Shown here: piece after piece, positions 22,344 to 32,476 of the stretch | Numbering within the stretch: position 1 is the stretch's first letter | Layout of the letters: the number at the start of each line of letters is the position of its first letter | DNA from: Bacteroides sp. | Lineage (GTDB): Bacteria > Bacteroidota > Bacteroidia > Bacteroidales > Bacteroidaceae | Direction of reading: 5' to 3' | NCBI RefSeq assembly: GCF_030151085.1 | Contig: NZ_JASLER010000077.1 | Location: 1-45,972 of the forward strand | Length of the DNA: 45,972 bases | The notes under the pieces: generated by a model | The model's input: only the letters and a program-made list of their open reading frames with translations | Told to the model about the DNA's origin: nothing | Databases searched by the model: none | Translations under genes and position numbers: made by a program

Positions 22344-25337
22344 TTAAAATTTAACCATTACGTTGAAACCAAATCGACGAGAACTTGGGTTGGCTGTATA
22401 TTCACCATATTGTCCGTCCAAATCGTTACCAAATGAAGACATTTCGGGGTCAACGAATGTATTGTCCGAAGGAGTCCATAAGAATAAATTGTTTCCGAAT
22501 GCAGATAATCTTACTGCTTTGAACGGAGTTTTTGCCAGCCATACAGTTGGTAATTCCCAACTCAAGGCAACAGAACGCAATTTGATGTAAGACTTGTCAA
22601 TCAAGCTATAGCTACCCATATCGAAACCGCCATTTCCCCAAAATGTACCACCATTACCAGCCTGCATGTTGGCACCTGAAATAGGAGTGGTGTTTTCTAC
22701 ATAGCTCACGCTGCCGTCTGCACCGATAATTTCATTGACTGAATTTGGAACAATCATAGTGTTACGATCATTGTATGTCGTTTGGATGGCATTACCTGTA
22801 AAGTAGTTGATATCTTTAGTACGAGAGTACATCACACCACCTTGACGGATGTCCAAATCGGCACTCAAACTTACTCCTTTATATTTTAGGGTAGTAGATA
22901 CGCCCATTTGGTAATCATAGTTCATCGTACCACAAATTTTGGTTTCTGTGTCTGCTACAGGAAGACCGTTGCTGGCATTTACTATGATATTTCCATTCGG
23001 GTCACGTTTGGGTACTTCTGCTTTGAATACACCTACCGGTTCACCTGTAATGGCGTACATTGTTGTACCACCATTTAAACCGTAGATAACAGTTTGTCCT
23101 CCCAACTCTTCCGGCAGGCTGATAACCTTACTCCAGTTTTTGGTAAAGTTCCAACTTACTGTCCAAGAGAAGTCCCGAGTTTGGATAGGGGTTCCACTAA
23201 CTAATAATTCCACACCGTTGTTTCTTACCTTACCCAAATTCATGTTTTGTGCTGTAAAACCGGAAGACGGGTCCATTGATAATGAGAAGATTTGCTTATC
23301 CGTGTTTCTGTTGTAATAAGCGGCATCAAAAGAAAAGCGATTATTGAAGAAGGCCATATTCAAACCAACTTCAAATTCAGTTGTCATTTCGGGACTCAGA
23401 GTGTTGCTGCCCAATACGTTTCCTGCAGAGAATGCATTCACGCCTCCCAATGGGAAATTTAAATATCCGAATGGAATACGGTTGGATGATTGTGCATAAA
23501 CCGGATTCGTCATATAAACATTGGCATCATTACCTGTTTTACCCCAGGCCATGCGGAACTTTCCGAAAGTAAAAATGTCTTTTATATCATCGTTCAACAA
23601 TTCACTGAAGACAAAACTACCGGTCACACCCGGATAGAAGAAACTGCGGTTTTCTTTTGGAAGTGTAGAAGACCAGTCATTACGTGCTGTTAATGTTACA
23701 TACAACATATTTTTCCAAGAAAGGTCCACTTGTCCGAATGCACCCATCAGACGTCTTAAAGAAAGATATTGATCTACAGTGGGAGTAGCAGCAGAGTTAC
23801 TGAGGTTGAACCAAGTAGGAATAGTCAGTTTGCTAACTTTGGAATACAGGTAGCTGTATTTTCTTTCGTTGCCGTTGAAACCGGCTAAAGCGTCAATTTG
23901 AAAATCATTCACCGGCATGCTGAAGCTCAGCAATATATCTTGATTAATTTCGCGACGACGAGTTACCTGTTGGCTATAACTACCTTCTTCACTATAGAAC
24001 GGGCTGTTATTGCCCATGCCTTCACCATTAGGAGTTCCTGTATAGTAAAGTGCGTGCAAGTTTGGCGTACCTTTATTACTTTGTCCCGTAGTAGTGTCTA
24101 ATCCCATACGATAAGTGAACTTGAAGTACTTCAAGAAATCATAATCTACCTGAAACTTGCCGTAAAAACGTTCCGCATCATAATTATTCAGATAGTTGTT
24201 CAATATATAATAGGGGTTCATTACGCCGTAAGGAGTATAGAAATATCCTGGTGTGTTGAAGATATCGTTCTGGTCTTCTAAACCGATAATACTAATATCA
24301 CGTGGAGATTGGTATAAAGAGTTAAGCATTGTCAATCCCTGTCCGGTAGTTGCAAACTTATTTTCCTGATATGAGTAATTAAGTGAAGAAGAAAAAGTTA
24401 ACGCTCCCATTTTATGGCTGCCGCGGGCAGAGAATGTGTATTTATCATAACTGTCTGCATCGGTCGGGATCATACCGTTATCACTGATTTGCGAGAAAGA
24501 TACGAAATATTCGCTCTTGTCAGTAGCACCGTTAAACGATACACTATTATTGTAACGAAAGCCTGTATCGAAGAAATCTTTGATATTATCTTCCATTGCA
24601 ACGTATGGTTTCAACTTCTGTGAATTGTTGTATTTATTTCCCCAAAGTTGCATTGAACCATTGAAACGAGGTCCCCATGAACCATTTTCTAATTCTGTAT
24701 GATCACCATTCCATCCCATACCGAATTCGTTCTGGAATTCCGGTAAACGGAGAACTGTAGACCATTGTAATCCACCATTATATTCAATGCCTAGACCTTT
24801 ACTCTTCTTTCCGCCCTTTGTAGTAATCATAACGACGCCACTTGCAGCACGACTACCGTAAAGAGCCGTCGCAGCAGCACCTTTCAAGATGGTCATACTT
24901 TCTACGTCATCTGGATTCACTGCGTTTGCGCCGTTACCAAAGTCGTAACCACTATTCAAACCATCTGTAGAATATACAGAGGAGTTATTCAAAGGTACTC
25001 CATCTACTACATATAACGGTTGGTTAGAACCTGATAAAGAGCTGACACCACGAATAATAACAGAGTTAGAGGCTCCTGGGTCAGAAGAAGTATTAGAGAT
25101 CTGTACACCGGCAATCTTACCGGATAAGCCGGACATTACATCTGAGGTGCGTGTCTCAGTAATGCGCTCATTATTAACGGAAGTAGCTGAATACCCTAAT
25201 GCTTTTTCTGAACGTTTGATACCCATTGCTGTAACCACGACTTCGTCAAGTAACTCACTATCAGATTTTAGCATTATCTTGACTATCGGTTTGATGATCA
25301 CCTCTTGTGACTGCATACCAACGAATGAAACCTGCAA
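22344..25337 (-). CDS. Silent SusC cassette 1: TonB-dependent transporter body lacking promoter and signal peptide
   Basis: Reading starts inside the 18-bp core; its last codon TTG (25337-25335) would be called a start by gene finders but is an internal Leu codon of the full protein. The 997 residues hold the end of the carboxypeptidase-D-like domain (QVSFVGMQSQEVIIKPIVKIML), the TonB box SELLDEVVVTAMG and the plug (VQISNTSSDPGASNSVIIRGVSS, PLYVVDGVPLNNS, MTILKGAAATALYGSRAASGVVMITTKGG). A 22-strand-type barrel ends RRFGFNVMVKF with the terminal Phe of outer-membrane proteins. No promoter, ATG or signal peptide precedes it. Joined to the head at 45651 it would give about 1,069 residues. It leads a four-gene unit. 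Confidence 0.92.
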   Translation of the reverse strand: MQVSFVGMQSQEVIIKPIVKIMLKSDSELLDEVVVTAMGIKRSEKALGYSATSVNNERITETRTSDVMSGLSGKIAGVQISNTSSDPGASNSVIIRGVSSLSGSNQPLYVVDGVPLNNSSVYSTDGLNSGYDFGNGANAVNPDDVESMTILKGAAATALYGSRAASGVVMITTKGGKKSKGLGIEYNGGLQWSTVLRLPEFQNEFGMGWNGDHTELENGSWGPRFNGSMQLWGNKYNNSQKLKPYVAMEDNIKDFFDTGFRYNNSVSFNGATDKSEYFVSFSQISDNGMIPTDADSYDKYTFSARGSHKMGALTFSSSLNYSYQENKFATTGQGLTMLNSLYQSPRDISIIGLEDQNDIFNTPGYFYTPYGVMNPYYILNNYLNNYDAERFYGKFQVDYDFLKYFKFTYRMGLDTTTGQSNKGTPNLHALYYTGTPNGEGMGNNSPFYSEEGSYSQQVTRRREINQDILLSFSMPVNDFQIDALAGFNGNERKYSYLYSKVSKLTIPTWFNLSNSAATPTVDQYLSLRRLMGAFGQVDLSWKNMLYVTLTARNDWSSTLPKENRSFFYPGVTGSFVFSELLNDDIKDIFTFGKFRMAWGKTGNDANVYMTNPVYAQSSNRIPFGYLNFPLGGVNAFSAGNVLGSNTLSPEMTTEFEVGLNMAFFNNRFSFDAAYYNRNTDKQIFSLSMDPSSGFTAQNMNLGKVRNNGVELLVSGTPIQTRDFSWTVSWNFTKNWSKVISLPEELGGQTVIYGLNGGTTMYAITGEPVGVFKAEVPKRDPNGNIIVNASNGLPVADTETKICGTMNYDYQMGVSTTLKYKGVSLSADLDIRQGGVMYSRTKDINYFTGNAIQTTYNDRNTMIVPNSVNEIIGADGSVSYVENTTPISGANMQAGNGGTFWGNGGFDMGSYSLIDKSYIKLRSVALSWELPTVWLAKTPFKAVRLSAFGNNLFLWTPSDNTFVDPEMSSFGNDLDGQYGEYTANPSSRRFGFNVMVKF

Positions 25338-25352
25338 AGTCTTCGCAGAACT
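25335..25352 (-). repeat. Recombination core, cassette 1
   Basis: An exact copy of AGTTCTGCGAAGACTTTG on the minus strand, at the 5' limit of the silent SusC body. It is inverted relative to the copy at 45852. The next 24 bp share the TTATCAA-type flank of the other silent sites. Confidence 0.9.
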
Positions 25353-25900
25353 ATAATATATATAATTAATTGATAAATAGCTATTTATGAATTTGGAGGT
25401 ACTTGTTCATCTCTGTGATACCTCTTCTACAGCACTCTGAGAAAGGTATTGTGGGCAAATCTAAACATCTGTTTTCTACTAATTGCATATGATAATACAC
25501 TGTTTAGTAGTTAAATAATAAAAGCATTTTGTTGTGGTTGAGATACTAATGTTATTATGAGTTTGTAGTTTCAATTATGGAATTCATAAAAATACTACTT
25601 AAACACAAACGATAAGTATTGACATTGAACATCTTTGATTAATACTTGCAGTATGGATGTAATTCAATATATTTCATTACTTGTAATCGTATTTTAGTAC
25701 ATTCACCCTTTAACCTGTAAATTGTTAAAAAGTATTCATGGTTGACATTTTAATTGTAATCAGAAGTTTGGTTCCTTTTGTGTTTTTTTAATGGTTAGAA
25801 CAATTGTATCTCAAAAATCCACGAAGATATAACGAATAAAGAAGGTAGCAAACGTGTTTTATAATAAGATAATAATTATCTTTGCATAAAACGTTTGTGT
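25353..25900. other. Non-coding stretch between silent cassette 1 and the ATPase gene
   Basis: AT-rich, without a gene or signal peptide that could serve cassette 1. Next to the core it has the conserved flank TTATCAA (25370-25376 on the minus strand), and at its far end the ATPase promoter (25877-25884). Confidence 0.6.
25877..25884 (+). promoter_or_regulatory. Bacteroides -7 box of the ATPase gene
   Basis: TATCTTTG fits TAnnTTTG and lies 16 nt before the ATG at 25901. It lies in imperfect dyad symmetry (CAAACGTGTTTTAT upstream, ATAAAACGTTTG downstream). Confidence 0.5.
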
Positions 25901-27028
25901 ATGTCAAAGATAAACCCATTTATTACCAGTGGCTATGTGTCTGCTGAATACTTTTGTGATCGTGTCGTTGAAACAGGAATGCTGACGAACTATCTTACGA
26001 ATGGCAATAATATTGCATTAATTTCTCCTCGCCGTCTAGGTAAGACCGGTTTGATAGAGCATTGTTTCCAGCAGAAAAAGATTAAGGATAAGTATTATAC
26101 TTTTCTCATAGATATATATGCTACTAAAAACCTTCAAGAATTTGTTTTTGAATTGGGTAAGGGAATCTTAAATGGTTTGAAACCTCGTGGAAGAAAAGTG
26201 TGGGAGATATTTCTGAACTACTTGTCTTCACTTCGTACCAGTATTTCCTTTGATTTTTCGGGTAATCCTAGTTGGAATTTAGATATAGGTGATATAAAAT
26301 CACCTGCTATAACATTGGATGAAATATTCCTCTATTTGGAAAAAGCAGATAAACCCTGTTTGATTTCCATTGATGAGTTTCAGGTTATTGCCAAATATCC
26401 GGAAAATAATATTGAGGCTGTATTACGTACACACATCCAACATTGTACTAATGCAAGATTTATTTATGCAGGATCGCAACGACATATGATGGGAGAGATA
26501 TTCACTAGTCCGGCACGTCCATTCTATCAGAGTACGGCAATTATGGATTTGCGCCCTATTGACGTCATGGTATATGCTGAATTTATAAAAAAGCATTTTG
26601 AAGCTAGTGGTAGGGAAATAACGGAGGAGACAATTCAGAAAGTATATAATCGTTTCGAAGGTATCACATGGTATATTCAGTTTGCAACTAATGTGTTATA
26701 TACTATAACAGGTGCAGGCGAAATCTGTACTATTGATAAAGTGGACCTTGCTATTGATAACATTTTGTCGCAATTGAATTTTACTTATTCCTCACTCTTG
26801 TTTCAACTTCCTCCCAAGCAAAAGGAGGTACTGATAGCAATATGTAAAGAGGGAAAAGCAAAAGAAATTACTTCCTCCAAGTTTCTTAGAACATACAAAC
26901 TAACTGCAAGTTCCGTGCAAGGTGCCATTAAGGGATTGCTGGACAAAGACTTTGTTACCTGCGAACTTGGGGAATATAAAGTATATGATAAATTTTTTGA
27001 AGGTTGGCTAAGGAACTATATTAAATAA
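25901..27028 (+). CDS. AAA/STAND-type ATPase (ATPase_2-like) embedded between cassettes
   Basis: An upstream TTG at 25895 is in frame, but the ATG at 25901, 16 nt past a -7 box, is the natural start and gives 375 residues. A P-loop NTPase domain has Walker A SPRRLGKT (42-49) and Walker B CLISIDEF (D158, E159). YAGSQRHMMGEIF near residue 190 resembles the sensor region of ATPase_2/archaeal-type ATPases. The C-terminus (about 285-375: FQLPPKQKEVLIAICKEGKAKEITSSKFLRTYKLTASSVQGAIKGLLDKDFV) is a winged helix. Family functions are varied and mostly unknown. The gene is opposite in strand to the SusC cassettes and has its own promoter and terminator. A role in DNA inversion is possible but unsupported. 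Confidence 0.85.
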   Translation: MSKINPFITSGYVSAEYFCDRVVETGMLTNYLTNGNNIALISPRRLGKTGLIEHCFQQKKIKDKYYTFLIDIYATKNLQEFVFELGKGILNGLKPRGRKVWEIFLNYLSSLRTSISFDFSGNPSWNLDIGDIKSPAITLDEIFLYLEKADKPCLISIDEFQVIAKYPENNIEAVLRTHIQHCTNARFIYAGSQRHMMGEIFTSPARPFYQSTAIMDLRPIDVMVYAEFIKKHFEASGREITEETIQKVYNRFEGITWYIQFATNVLYTITGAGEICTIDKVDLAIDNILSQLNFTYSSLLFQLPPKQKEVLIAICKEGKAKEITSSKFLRTYKLTASSVQGAIKGLLDKDFVTCELGEYKVYDKFFEGWLRNYIK

Positions 27029-27032
27029 GAAA

Positions 27033-27058
27033 GGAGATGTGTATTTTGACACATCTCC
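27033..27058. terminator. Terminator between the ATPase gene and cassette 2
   Basis: Perfect 10-bp stem GGAGATGTGT (27033-27042) and ACACATCTCC (27049-27058) with a 6-nt loop, 4 nt after the ATPase stop. It can also serve the convergent SusD gene. Confidence 0.75.
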
Positions 27059-27090
27059 CTGTTTAATTAGAAAAATTGTTTAGGTTCTTT

Positions 27091-28719
27091 TTATTTACCT
27101 CCTAATTTGAGTTCATCATTATAGTCTGTTTCGTTCAAAGGAACATCCCAAGTCCATTTATTGGCGCCATCTGCAGGAATAGTAATTGCAACTGAAGGGT
27201 ATGCATTACCGCCTTGTGCAATAGTTGTACGTACTACAGGACGATTCCAGCGCTTGTAATCACTCCATGCAGCTCCTTCACCCCAAAGTTCTACCTCACG
27301 GTAATCCATAATCTCGTTCCAAAGATCTACACCTGTCTTTGTGCAAGTATATTCAGGGTTACGACCAGAAGTAGCATTCAATTCTACCAAAGCAGCTTGT
27401 GCGGCAGGTGTATCGTTCAAGAAGTAGTTAGCTTCTGCCTCTACCAATGCCATTTCTGAAGAACGAATGAATGGTAAATAAGATACACCCGGGGTATCAA
27501 ATACATAGAATTTTAATTGAGCACCAAGGTAATAATAGCCGGCTTGATAAGGAGCATCTAAGCCGGAAACTGCATTTTTCTTAATATAAGCAGCTGCATC
27601 ATTAATCAAGTTGTCATCGTAAAATATAGCATAATCAGGATCTATGACATCCTCGTTGTTCCAGTCGTAACCTGGGAATTTGTCTTCTGATAAAAACAAT
27701 GCTTTACGCGTGTCTTGATTGGGGATACGGTTAATCAATTCACGTCCAATGGAACCAGCACCATTTGGAGAACCTTCTGCATTAGCGTAATAACCATTGC
27801 AAGCATATTGAGTACCATAGCTCCAGTACCAGTTATTTTCTTGTGCACTACCAAAACTACCGAATAACCATTCGCTTGTAGGATTGCAGAAACCCGCTTT
27901 ATAATCGGCGTTGCTCATCAAAGGATATCCTTTACGAGCCAGTTTGGCCTCAGAAAGAGCCTTGCTGTAATCTTGCTTGGTCAAAGCGGCACGAGCATAC
28001 ACGGCATGTGCTACATTTATATTCGGAATCCATACTTCTCCATCTTTACGATCCATTCCGCTATTTTCAAAAAGAGAAATTGCGTTGTCTAAATCATTGT
28101 AGATTTGGGCATAAGTTTGTGCTAATGTAGAGTAGGGCATACCTCCTGTAGATTCATCTAATCGAAGTACCAGTCCTTGAGAAGCTCCATTATTAGAGTC
28201 TTGCCAACGATAACAGTAATAATGTATCAGCTTTTCAAAGGCATAAGCGCGGAATGTTAAAGCAGAAGCTTTGATAAACTGCTTTTCACTATCAAGACCT
28301 TCGGCAGCATCAATATTGCCAATAATTGTATTAGCATTGCCAATAAGCGTATAATAATAGTACCATGCATAAGCATCATAGATACTATTTGTACGAGTAT
28401 GGAATTGCTGATTGAAGATCGGTGCCCATCCATTTGCATAATAATTATAATTATAGTTTTGGCTCGGATAAGCTTCATACTGAATCATAATATTGTTTTC
28501 TCCTGCAAAACCACCACCAAAATAATATTGTTGGGTAGTCATAATTTTGGCAATACCATTCAATGCTTTCATTGCATTAGCTGTTGTTCCCACAGCATCG
28601 GTTGCTCCGGTAGAGTCTGTCGGAGCAGTATCAAGATAGTCGCTGCTACAAGATGGTGTCAAGAACGACATACTTGTAACCAAAGCGCCCATAAATAATC
28701 TATTGATATATTTTTTCAT
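27091..28719 (-). CDS. Cassette 2 SusD/RagB family lipoprotein
   Basis: The 542-residue lipoprotein has its lipobox at TPSC (Cys24), followed by SSDYLDTAPTDS, the classic N-terminus of RagB/SusD proteins. Later come ASALTFRAYAFEKLIHYYCYRW (the TPR-like helix pair), LPFIRSSEMALVEAEANYFLND and ELWGEGAAWSDYKRWNRP at the C-terminus, where the SusD signature sits. This is the canonical RagB/SusD type (N-terminal SusD-like_3 plus SusD_RagB), unlike the SusD-like_2 type of the other cassettes. It should bind a glycan or other ligand above its SusC partner. It lies 31 nt after the SusC body and has no other downstream gene in the unit. Confidence 0.92.
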   Translation of the reverse strand: MKKYINRLFMGALVTSMSFLTPSCSSDYLDTAPTDSTGATDAVGTTANAMKALNGIAKIMTTQQYYFGGGFAGENNIMIQYEAYPSQNYNYNYYANGWAPIFNQQFHTRTNSIYDAYAWYYYYTLIGNANTIIGNIDAAEGLDSEKQFIKASALTFRAYAFEKLIHYYCYRWQDSNNGASQGLVLRLDESTGGMPYSTLAQTYAQIYNDLDNAISLFENSGMDRKDGEVWIPNINVAHAVYARAALTKQDYSKALSEAKLARKGYPLMSNADYKAGFCNPTSEWLFGSFGSAQENNWYWSYGTQYACNGYYANAEGSPNGAGSIGRELINRIPNQDTRKALFLSEDKFPGYDWNNEDVIDPDYAIFYDDNLINDAAAYIKKNAVSGLDAPYQAGYYYLGAQLKFYVFDTPGVSYLPFIRSSEMALVEAEANYFLNDTPAAQAALVELNATSGRNPEYTCTKTGVDLWNEIMDYREVELWGEGAAWSDYKRWNRPVVRTTIAQGGNAYPSVAITIPADGANKWTWDVPLNETDYNDELKLGGK

Positions 28720-28750
28720 ACTTTTCTTATTCTTTTAAATGTTCTATTCT

Positions 28751-31744
28751 TTAGAATTTGACTGTAAGTCCAAAGTTATAAACTCGTGCAGTGACATAAG
28801 TATCATCTGAGTCACCTTTAAATGAATATTGAGGATTCATGCCCTTACGCGCAGTTACCGTAAAGAGGTTTTCAATACCGGCAGTTAGCATCAGTCCACT
28901 GATGCCCCATTGGTTCATCCACTTTTTGGGTAAGTTATAGGAGAAATTCAAGTTTTTGAGTACCAGATAAGATGCACTGGTCAACCACCGGTCACTTGTT
29001 GCATTGTTATCTGTACTACGATTAAAGTCAAGAGCTGGTAAACCATTGGGATCAATACGGTTAGCTGAAGTCTCAGTCATACCTTCTGGTATTCCATTCC
29101 ACGATTGCAATACATCTTTGTGTAGCGCAGTACCTGATGACATTACTGATGTACCCATTAATGAATGGTAGCTGCCATCATATACTTTGCCACCTAGACC
29201 GTATGTGAATAACACGTTTAAGCTCAAGTCTTTCCATGATAAAGCAGAATTTACTGAGCCATATACTTTCGGTAATGCAGACCCTGCCCAATCGCGTTTA
29301 GCATAAGAAGTAATTGTAGTATAATCTGTACCATTAATAGTGGTCAATGCTCCATCAGCAGCAGCTGTTTCTTTCTTTTCGGGATCAATGGTATATAATG
29401 ACTGTCCGGTCATTTGGTCAATTCCCTCAAAGTGGTATGTATAGAATTCATAGATAGAGTGACCTTCTGAATAATTCTGCATGCCATGCAAGATATCTTT
29501 TCCATCAGGCAGTTTAACAACTTTGTTTTTCAAGAAAGTAGCATCTAAACCGATATTCCATCTCCAATCTTTATTATTAACAGCATCTACATCCAAAGCT
29601 ATTTCGACACCGCGGTTAGAAACTGTACCGATGTTCTTGTACTGTGTCAAGTTCATTGGCGCTCCATTATCTGCGTCTACCCAAGGATACGAACCTGCAG
29701 AAAGCGGTAAGCGTACTTCAAACAATAAGTCTTTTGAACGTTTGTCAAAATAGCCAATCTGGAAGTTCAGACGATCGAACAGACGACCTTCCAAAGCAAA
29801 ATCAAGGGTTTGAGTTGTTTCCCATTTAATATCCGGCGCAGAAAGAGACTTTTTCAACAAAGCCGCATTGCCACCGTTCTTATCTATGGTATAAAGTGCC
29901 ATGTAGCCATAGTAATTCACACCGGCATCGTTACCTACTTCACCATAAGAAGCACGTAATTTCAGATTGTTAATCCAGTTGATATCTTCCATAAAAGCTT
30001 CGCGCTTTATGTTCCAGCTAGCACCTAATGAGAAGAAGTTACCCCAACGGTTGTCCGGATGAAAACGAGACGAACCATCGCGACGGAAAGATCCTTCTAC
30101 AAAATAACGTTCATCGTAGTTATAACGGGCACGTGCCAGGTAAGATTCTGTTTTGTATTCATCATCCGAACCACTAAAATAAGAGTTCGTTAGGAAGTTA
30201 CCTATAGTCAGATTACCATCAACGGCCATTCCTGTATTCATTCCGGCAGTGTATTTGCGCTCCCAACTATAGTTTTCATGTCCAAGCATTACATCTATAT
30301 TATGAATATTCTTATAAGTATGCTTCCAGTTTATCAATTGTTGCATCGTGTAATTGGTGTATTGATAAGCATAGCTTGTCAAACGGCCGTTGTTTGTTGC
30401 ACCATCACCAATTTTGGGGTTGTCATACTTTTTGTTGTTGGAGGTACTGTTACTCATATCTCCTTTCACTGTTACAGAAAAGTCATAAGGCAAGTTGATA
30501 GTAGCAAAAGCTTGTCCGCCCAATACATTACGACGGCTTTCTTGCTTGTCGTTTCTCAACTCAAAAGCAATATTACGATTGCTTAAGTAAGATGATGTAA
30601 CATCATACTGCTTCCCTCCAAGCTCATCTAATGCATATGAACCGTCAGCATTATGCATATACATCGGATAAACTGGTGCCATATAACGAGTAATATAGAA
30701 CGGATTGGCGTATAATTCTCCTGTGGCATTATCATTGTAATCTCTTTTGGTGACAGAACCATTTAAGTTCAAACCAGCTTTTAACCATTTATTGGGAGTA
30801 TAAATAGAATTTATACGACCGGAGAAACGTTCATAACCTGAAGCAATGATATATCCTTTTTCATTCAGATAACCTACGGAAGAATAAACGCTAAGCTTAT
30901 CACCGGATGAACTTGCCGATAAGTTATATTCCTGACGATGACCATTGCGCTCAATACCTTTATTCCAATCAAGATCATCATATCCGGATAATCTTTTTGC
31001 GGTTAGTTTACCGTTCGAATCAAATAATGCATCATTTGCGCCATCGTATATATTGCGACGTGCATAACCGGTTATTATATTCTTAGTAGCATAAGCGCCA
31101 GCATCTGTATCACTAAGTCCCAAGCTACCGGTCATGGCATAATTCTTCATAGCTATCCATGAAGCTTCCATCCATTGGTCAGCGCCTAAACGTTCGTATT
31201 CTGGTAAACCACGGTTATAAATACCTTGGTTTATTTGCAGTGTAATAGATGGTTTATCTGAGCCGCGACCACTTTTAGTGGTGATTAGTACGACACCATT
31301 AGCGGCACGGTTACCATACAAAGCAGCAGAGGCGGCATCTTTCAAGATAGACATGCTTTCGATGTCATTAGAATTTATTTCTGCAATATTACCGTCAAAA
31401 GGTACGCCATCTACAACGAATAATGGATCGGAAGCTCCAGAAACCAATGTACCGAAACCACGAATACGAATGGAAGGCGCTTTACCAGGTTCACCATAGG
31501 TGTTGTTTACCTGTACACCGGGGGCAGATCCTTCAAGTGCTCCAGTAACACTGGTTGTGATACGCTTTTCGATTTTCTTGGAATCAACAACTGAAATAGA
31601 ACCTGTTAATGATTCCTTTTTAGCCGTTCCGTAAGCTACTACCACTACCTCGTCAAGTACCTCACTATCAGCTTTTAATATTACTTTTACAGTTGGTCTG
31701 ATTGCTACTTCTTGGGTTAGCATACCAACGAATGAAACCTGCAA
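28751..31744 (-). CDS. Silent SusC cassette 2: transporter body lacking promoter and signal peptide
   Basis: The 997-residue open frame begins at the TTG inside the core (31744-31742), not at a real start. It carries QVSFVGMLTQEVAIRPTVKVIL, the TonB box SEVLDEVVVVAYGTAKKES, the plug (VQVNNTYGEPGKAPSIRIRGFGT, PLFVVDGVPFDGNI, SMSILKDAASAALYGNRAANGVVLITTKSG) and a beta-barrel ending YNFGLTVKF. The VAYGTAKKESLTGSIS start of the plug marks it as the classic SusC/RagA type, matching its classic RagB/SusD partner. The first residues after the core are almost identical to cassette 1 and the expressed head. The full length after joining would be about 1,069 residues. Confidence 0.92.
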   Translation of the reverse strand: MQVSFVGMLTQEVAIRPTVKVILKADSEVLDEVVVVAYGTAKKESLTGSISVVDSKKIEKRITTSVTGALEGSAPGVQVNNTYGEPGKAPSIRIRGFGTLVSGASDPLFVVDGVPFDGNIAEINSNDIESMSILKDAASAALYGNRAANGVVLITTKSGRGSDKPSITLQINQGIYNRGLPEYERLGADQWMEASWIAMKNYAMTGSLGLSDTDAGAYATKNIITGYARRNIYDGANDALFDSNGKLTAKRLSGYDDLDWNKGIERNGHRQEYNLSASSSGDKLSVYSSVGYLNEKGYIIASGYERFSGRINSIYTPNKWLKAGLNLNGSVTKRDYNDNATGELYANPFYITRYMAPVYPMYMHNADGSYALDELGGKQYDVTSSYLSNRNIAFELRNDKQESRRNVLGGQAFATINLPYDFSVTVKGDMSNSTSNNKKYDNPKIGDGATNNGRLTSYAYQYTNYTMQQLINWKHTYKNIHNIDVMLGHENYSWERKYTAGMNTGMAVDGNLTIGNFLTNSYFSGSDDEYKTESYLARARYNYDERYFVEGSFRRDGSSRFHPDNRWGNFFSLGASWNIKREAFMEDINWINNLKLRASYGEVGNDAGVNYYGYMALYTIDKNGGNAALLKKSLSAPDIKWETTQTLDFALEGRLFDRLNFQIGYFDKRSKDLLFEVRLPLSAGSYPWVDADNGAPMNLTQYKNIGTVSNRGVEIALDVDAVNNKDWRWNIGLDATFLKNKVVKLPDGKDILHGMQNYSEGHSIYEFYTYHFEGIDQMTGQSLYTIDPEKKETAAADGALTTINGTDYTTITSYAKRDWAGSALPKVYGSVNSALSWKDLSLNVLFTYGLGGKVYDGSYHSLMGTSVMSSGTALHKDVLQSWNGIPEGMTETSANRIDPNGLPALDFNRSTDNNATSDRWLTSASYLVLKNLNFSYNLPKKWMNQWGISGLMLTAGIENLFTVTARKGMNPQYSFKGDSDDTYVTARVYNFGLTVKF

Positions 31745-31759
31745 AGTCTTCGCAGAACT
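31742..31759 (-). repeat. Recombination core, cassette 2
   Basis: An exact AGTTCTGCGAAGACTTTG on the minus strand at the 5' limit of the silent SusC body. It is a direct repeat of the other three silent sites and inverted to 45852-45869. Confidence 0.9.
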
Positions 31760-32476
31760 ACAATTAATATATTGCTTTGATAAATAAGTAGTTATAAAAT
31801 AGGTAGAACTTATGCAATTCCTTAATACCCCTTTTCGATTAGTTTTAAAAGAGGGTAAGCTACAAATAGCTATATCTTGTTTCTACTATTAATATAAGGT
31901 TAGATATTGATTAATAATAATATAGCATATTTCAATTTGTAATGTCTGAGTACTGATAGTTTATAAACTTATAAATTTCATAAGGAAGTATACAAAAAAA
32001 CGTAACTAATATATTTGATAAATGTATTTACATCATATATTTTTGATCCAAATAGTATGCTATATATATTGCTCAATATTTTCATGTAATAACATTACTT
32101 GCTATCATATTACAATTATGGTTAACTCTCTATTTGCAAATTATGAAAAAGTGACTATTACAAGAATTTTAATTGCAAATTGAAGCTTCTATTTTTTTTA
32201 TTTCTTAATATTATAAATGAATACATCTAAGAAATAAGCAAAAGCGAATTAAATCAAAATATAACCAACCGTCTTTTATTGATTGCCTGAAAACTCCATT
32301 CGATGGTTTTATAACATCGGGTAGCTATCTCTTTACTGTGTCAAGATAGAGAAACGGTATAAATTCCATCAAATATGGAATTTATACCGTCACTTATTTA
32401 AGAGGAGGAGAGTAGGAAGAACTTTTGTTCCCTCCTAATGAATGCTGTTCTCCTCTATATAATTTAAAGTAGCTTT
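31760..32476. other. Non-coding stretch between cassettes 2 and 3
   Basis: 717 AT-rich bp with no gene. It contains the TTATCAA flank next to the core and, near its other end, a perfect 16-bp hairpin (32354-32390) after the cassette 3 SusD gene. Confidence 0.6.
32354..32390 (-). terminator. Perfect 16-bp hairpin after the cassette 3 operon
   Basis: ACGGTATAAATTCCAT (32354-32369) and ATGGAATTTATACCGT (32375-32390) are perfect complements around a 5-nt loop, 86 nt past the SusD stop. No T-tract follows on the minus strand, so it may act as an RNA-stabilising hairpin as much as a terminator. Confidence 0.6.
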
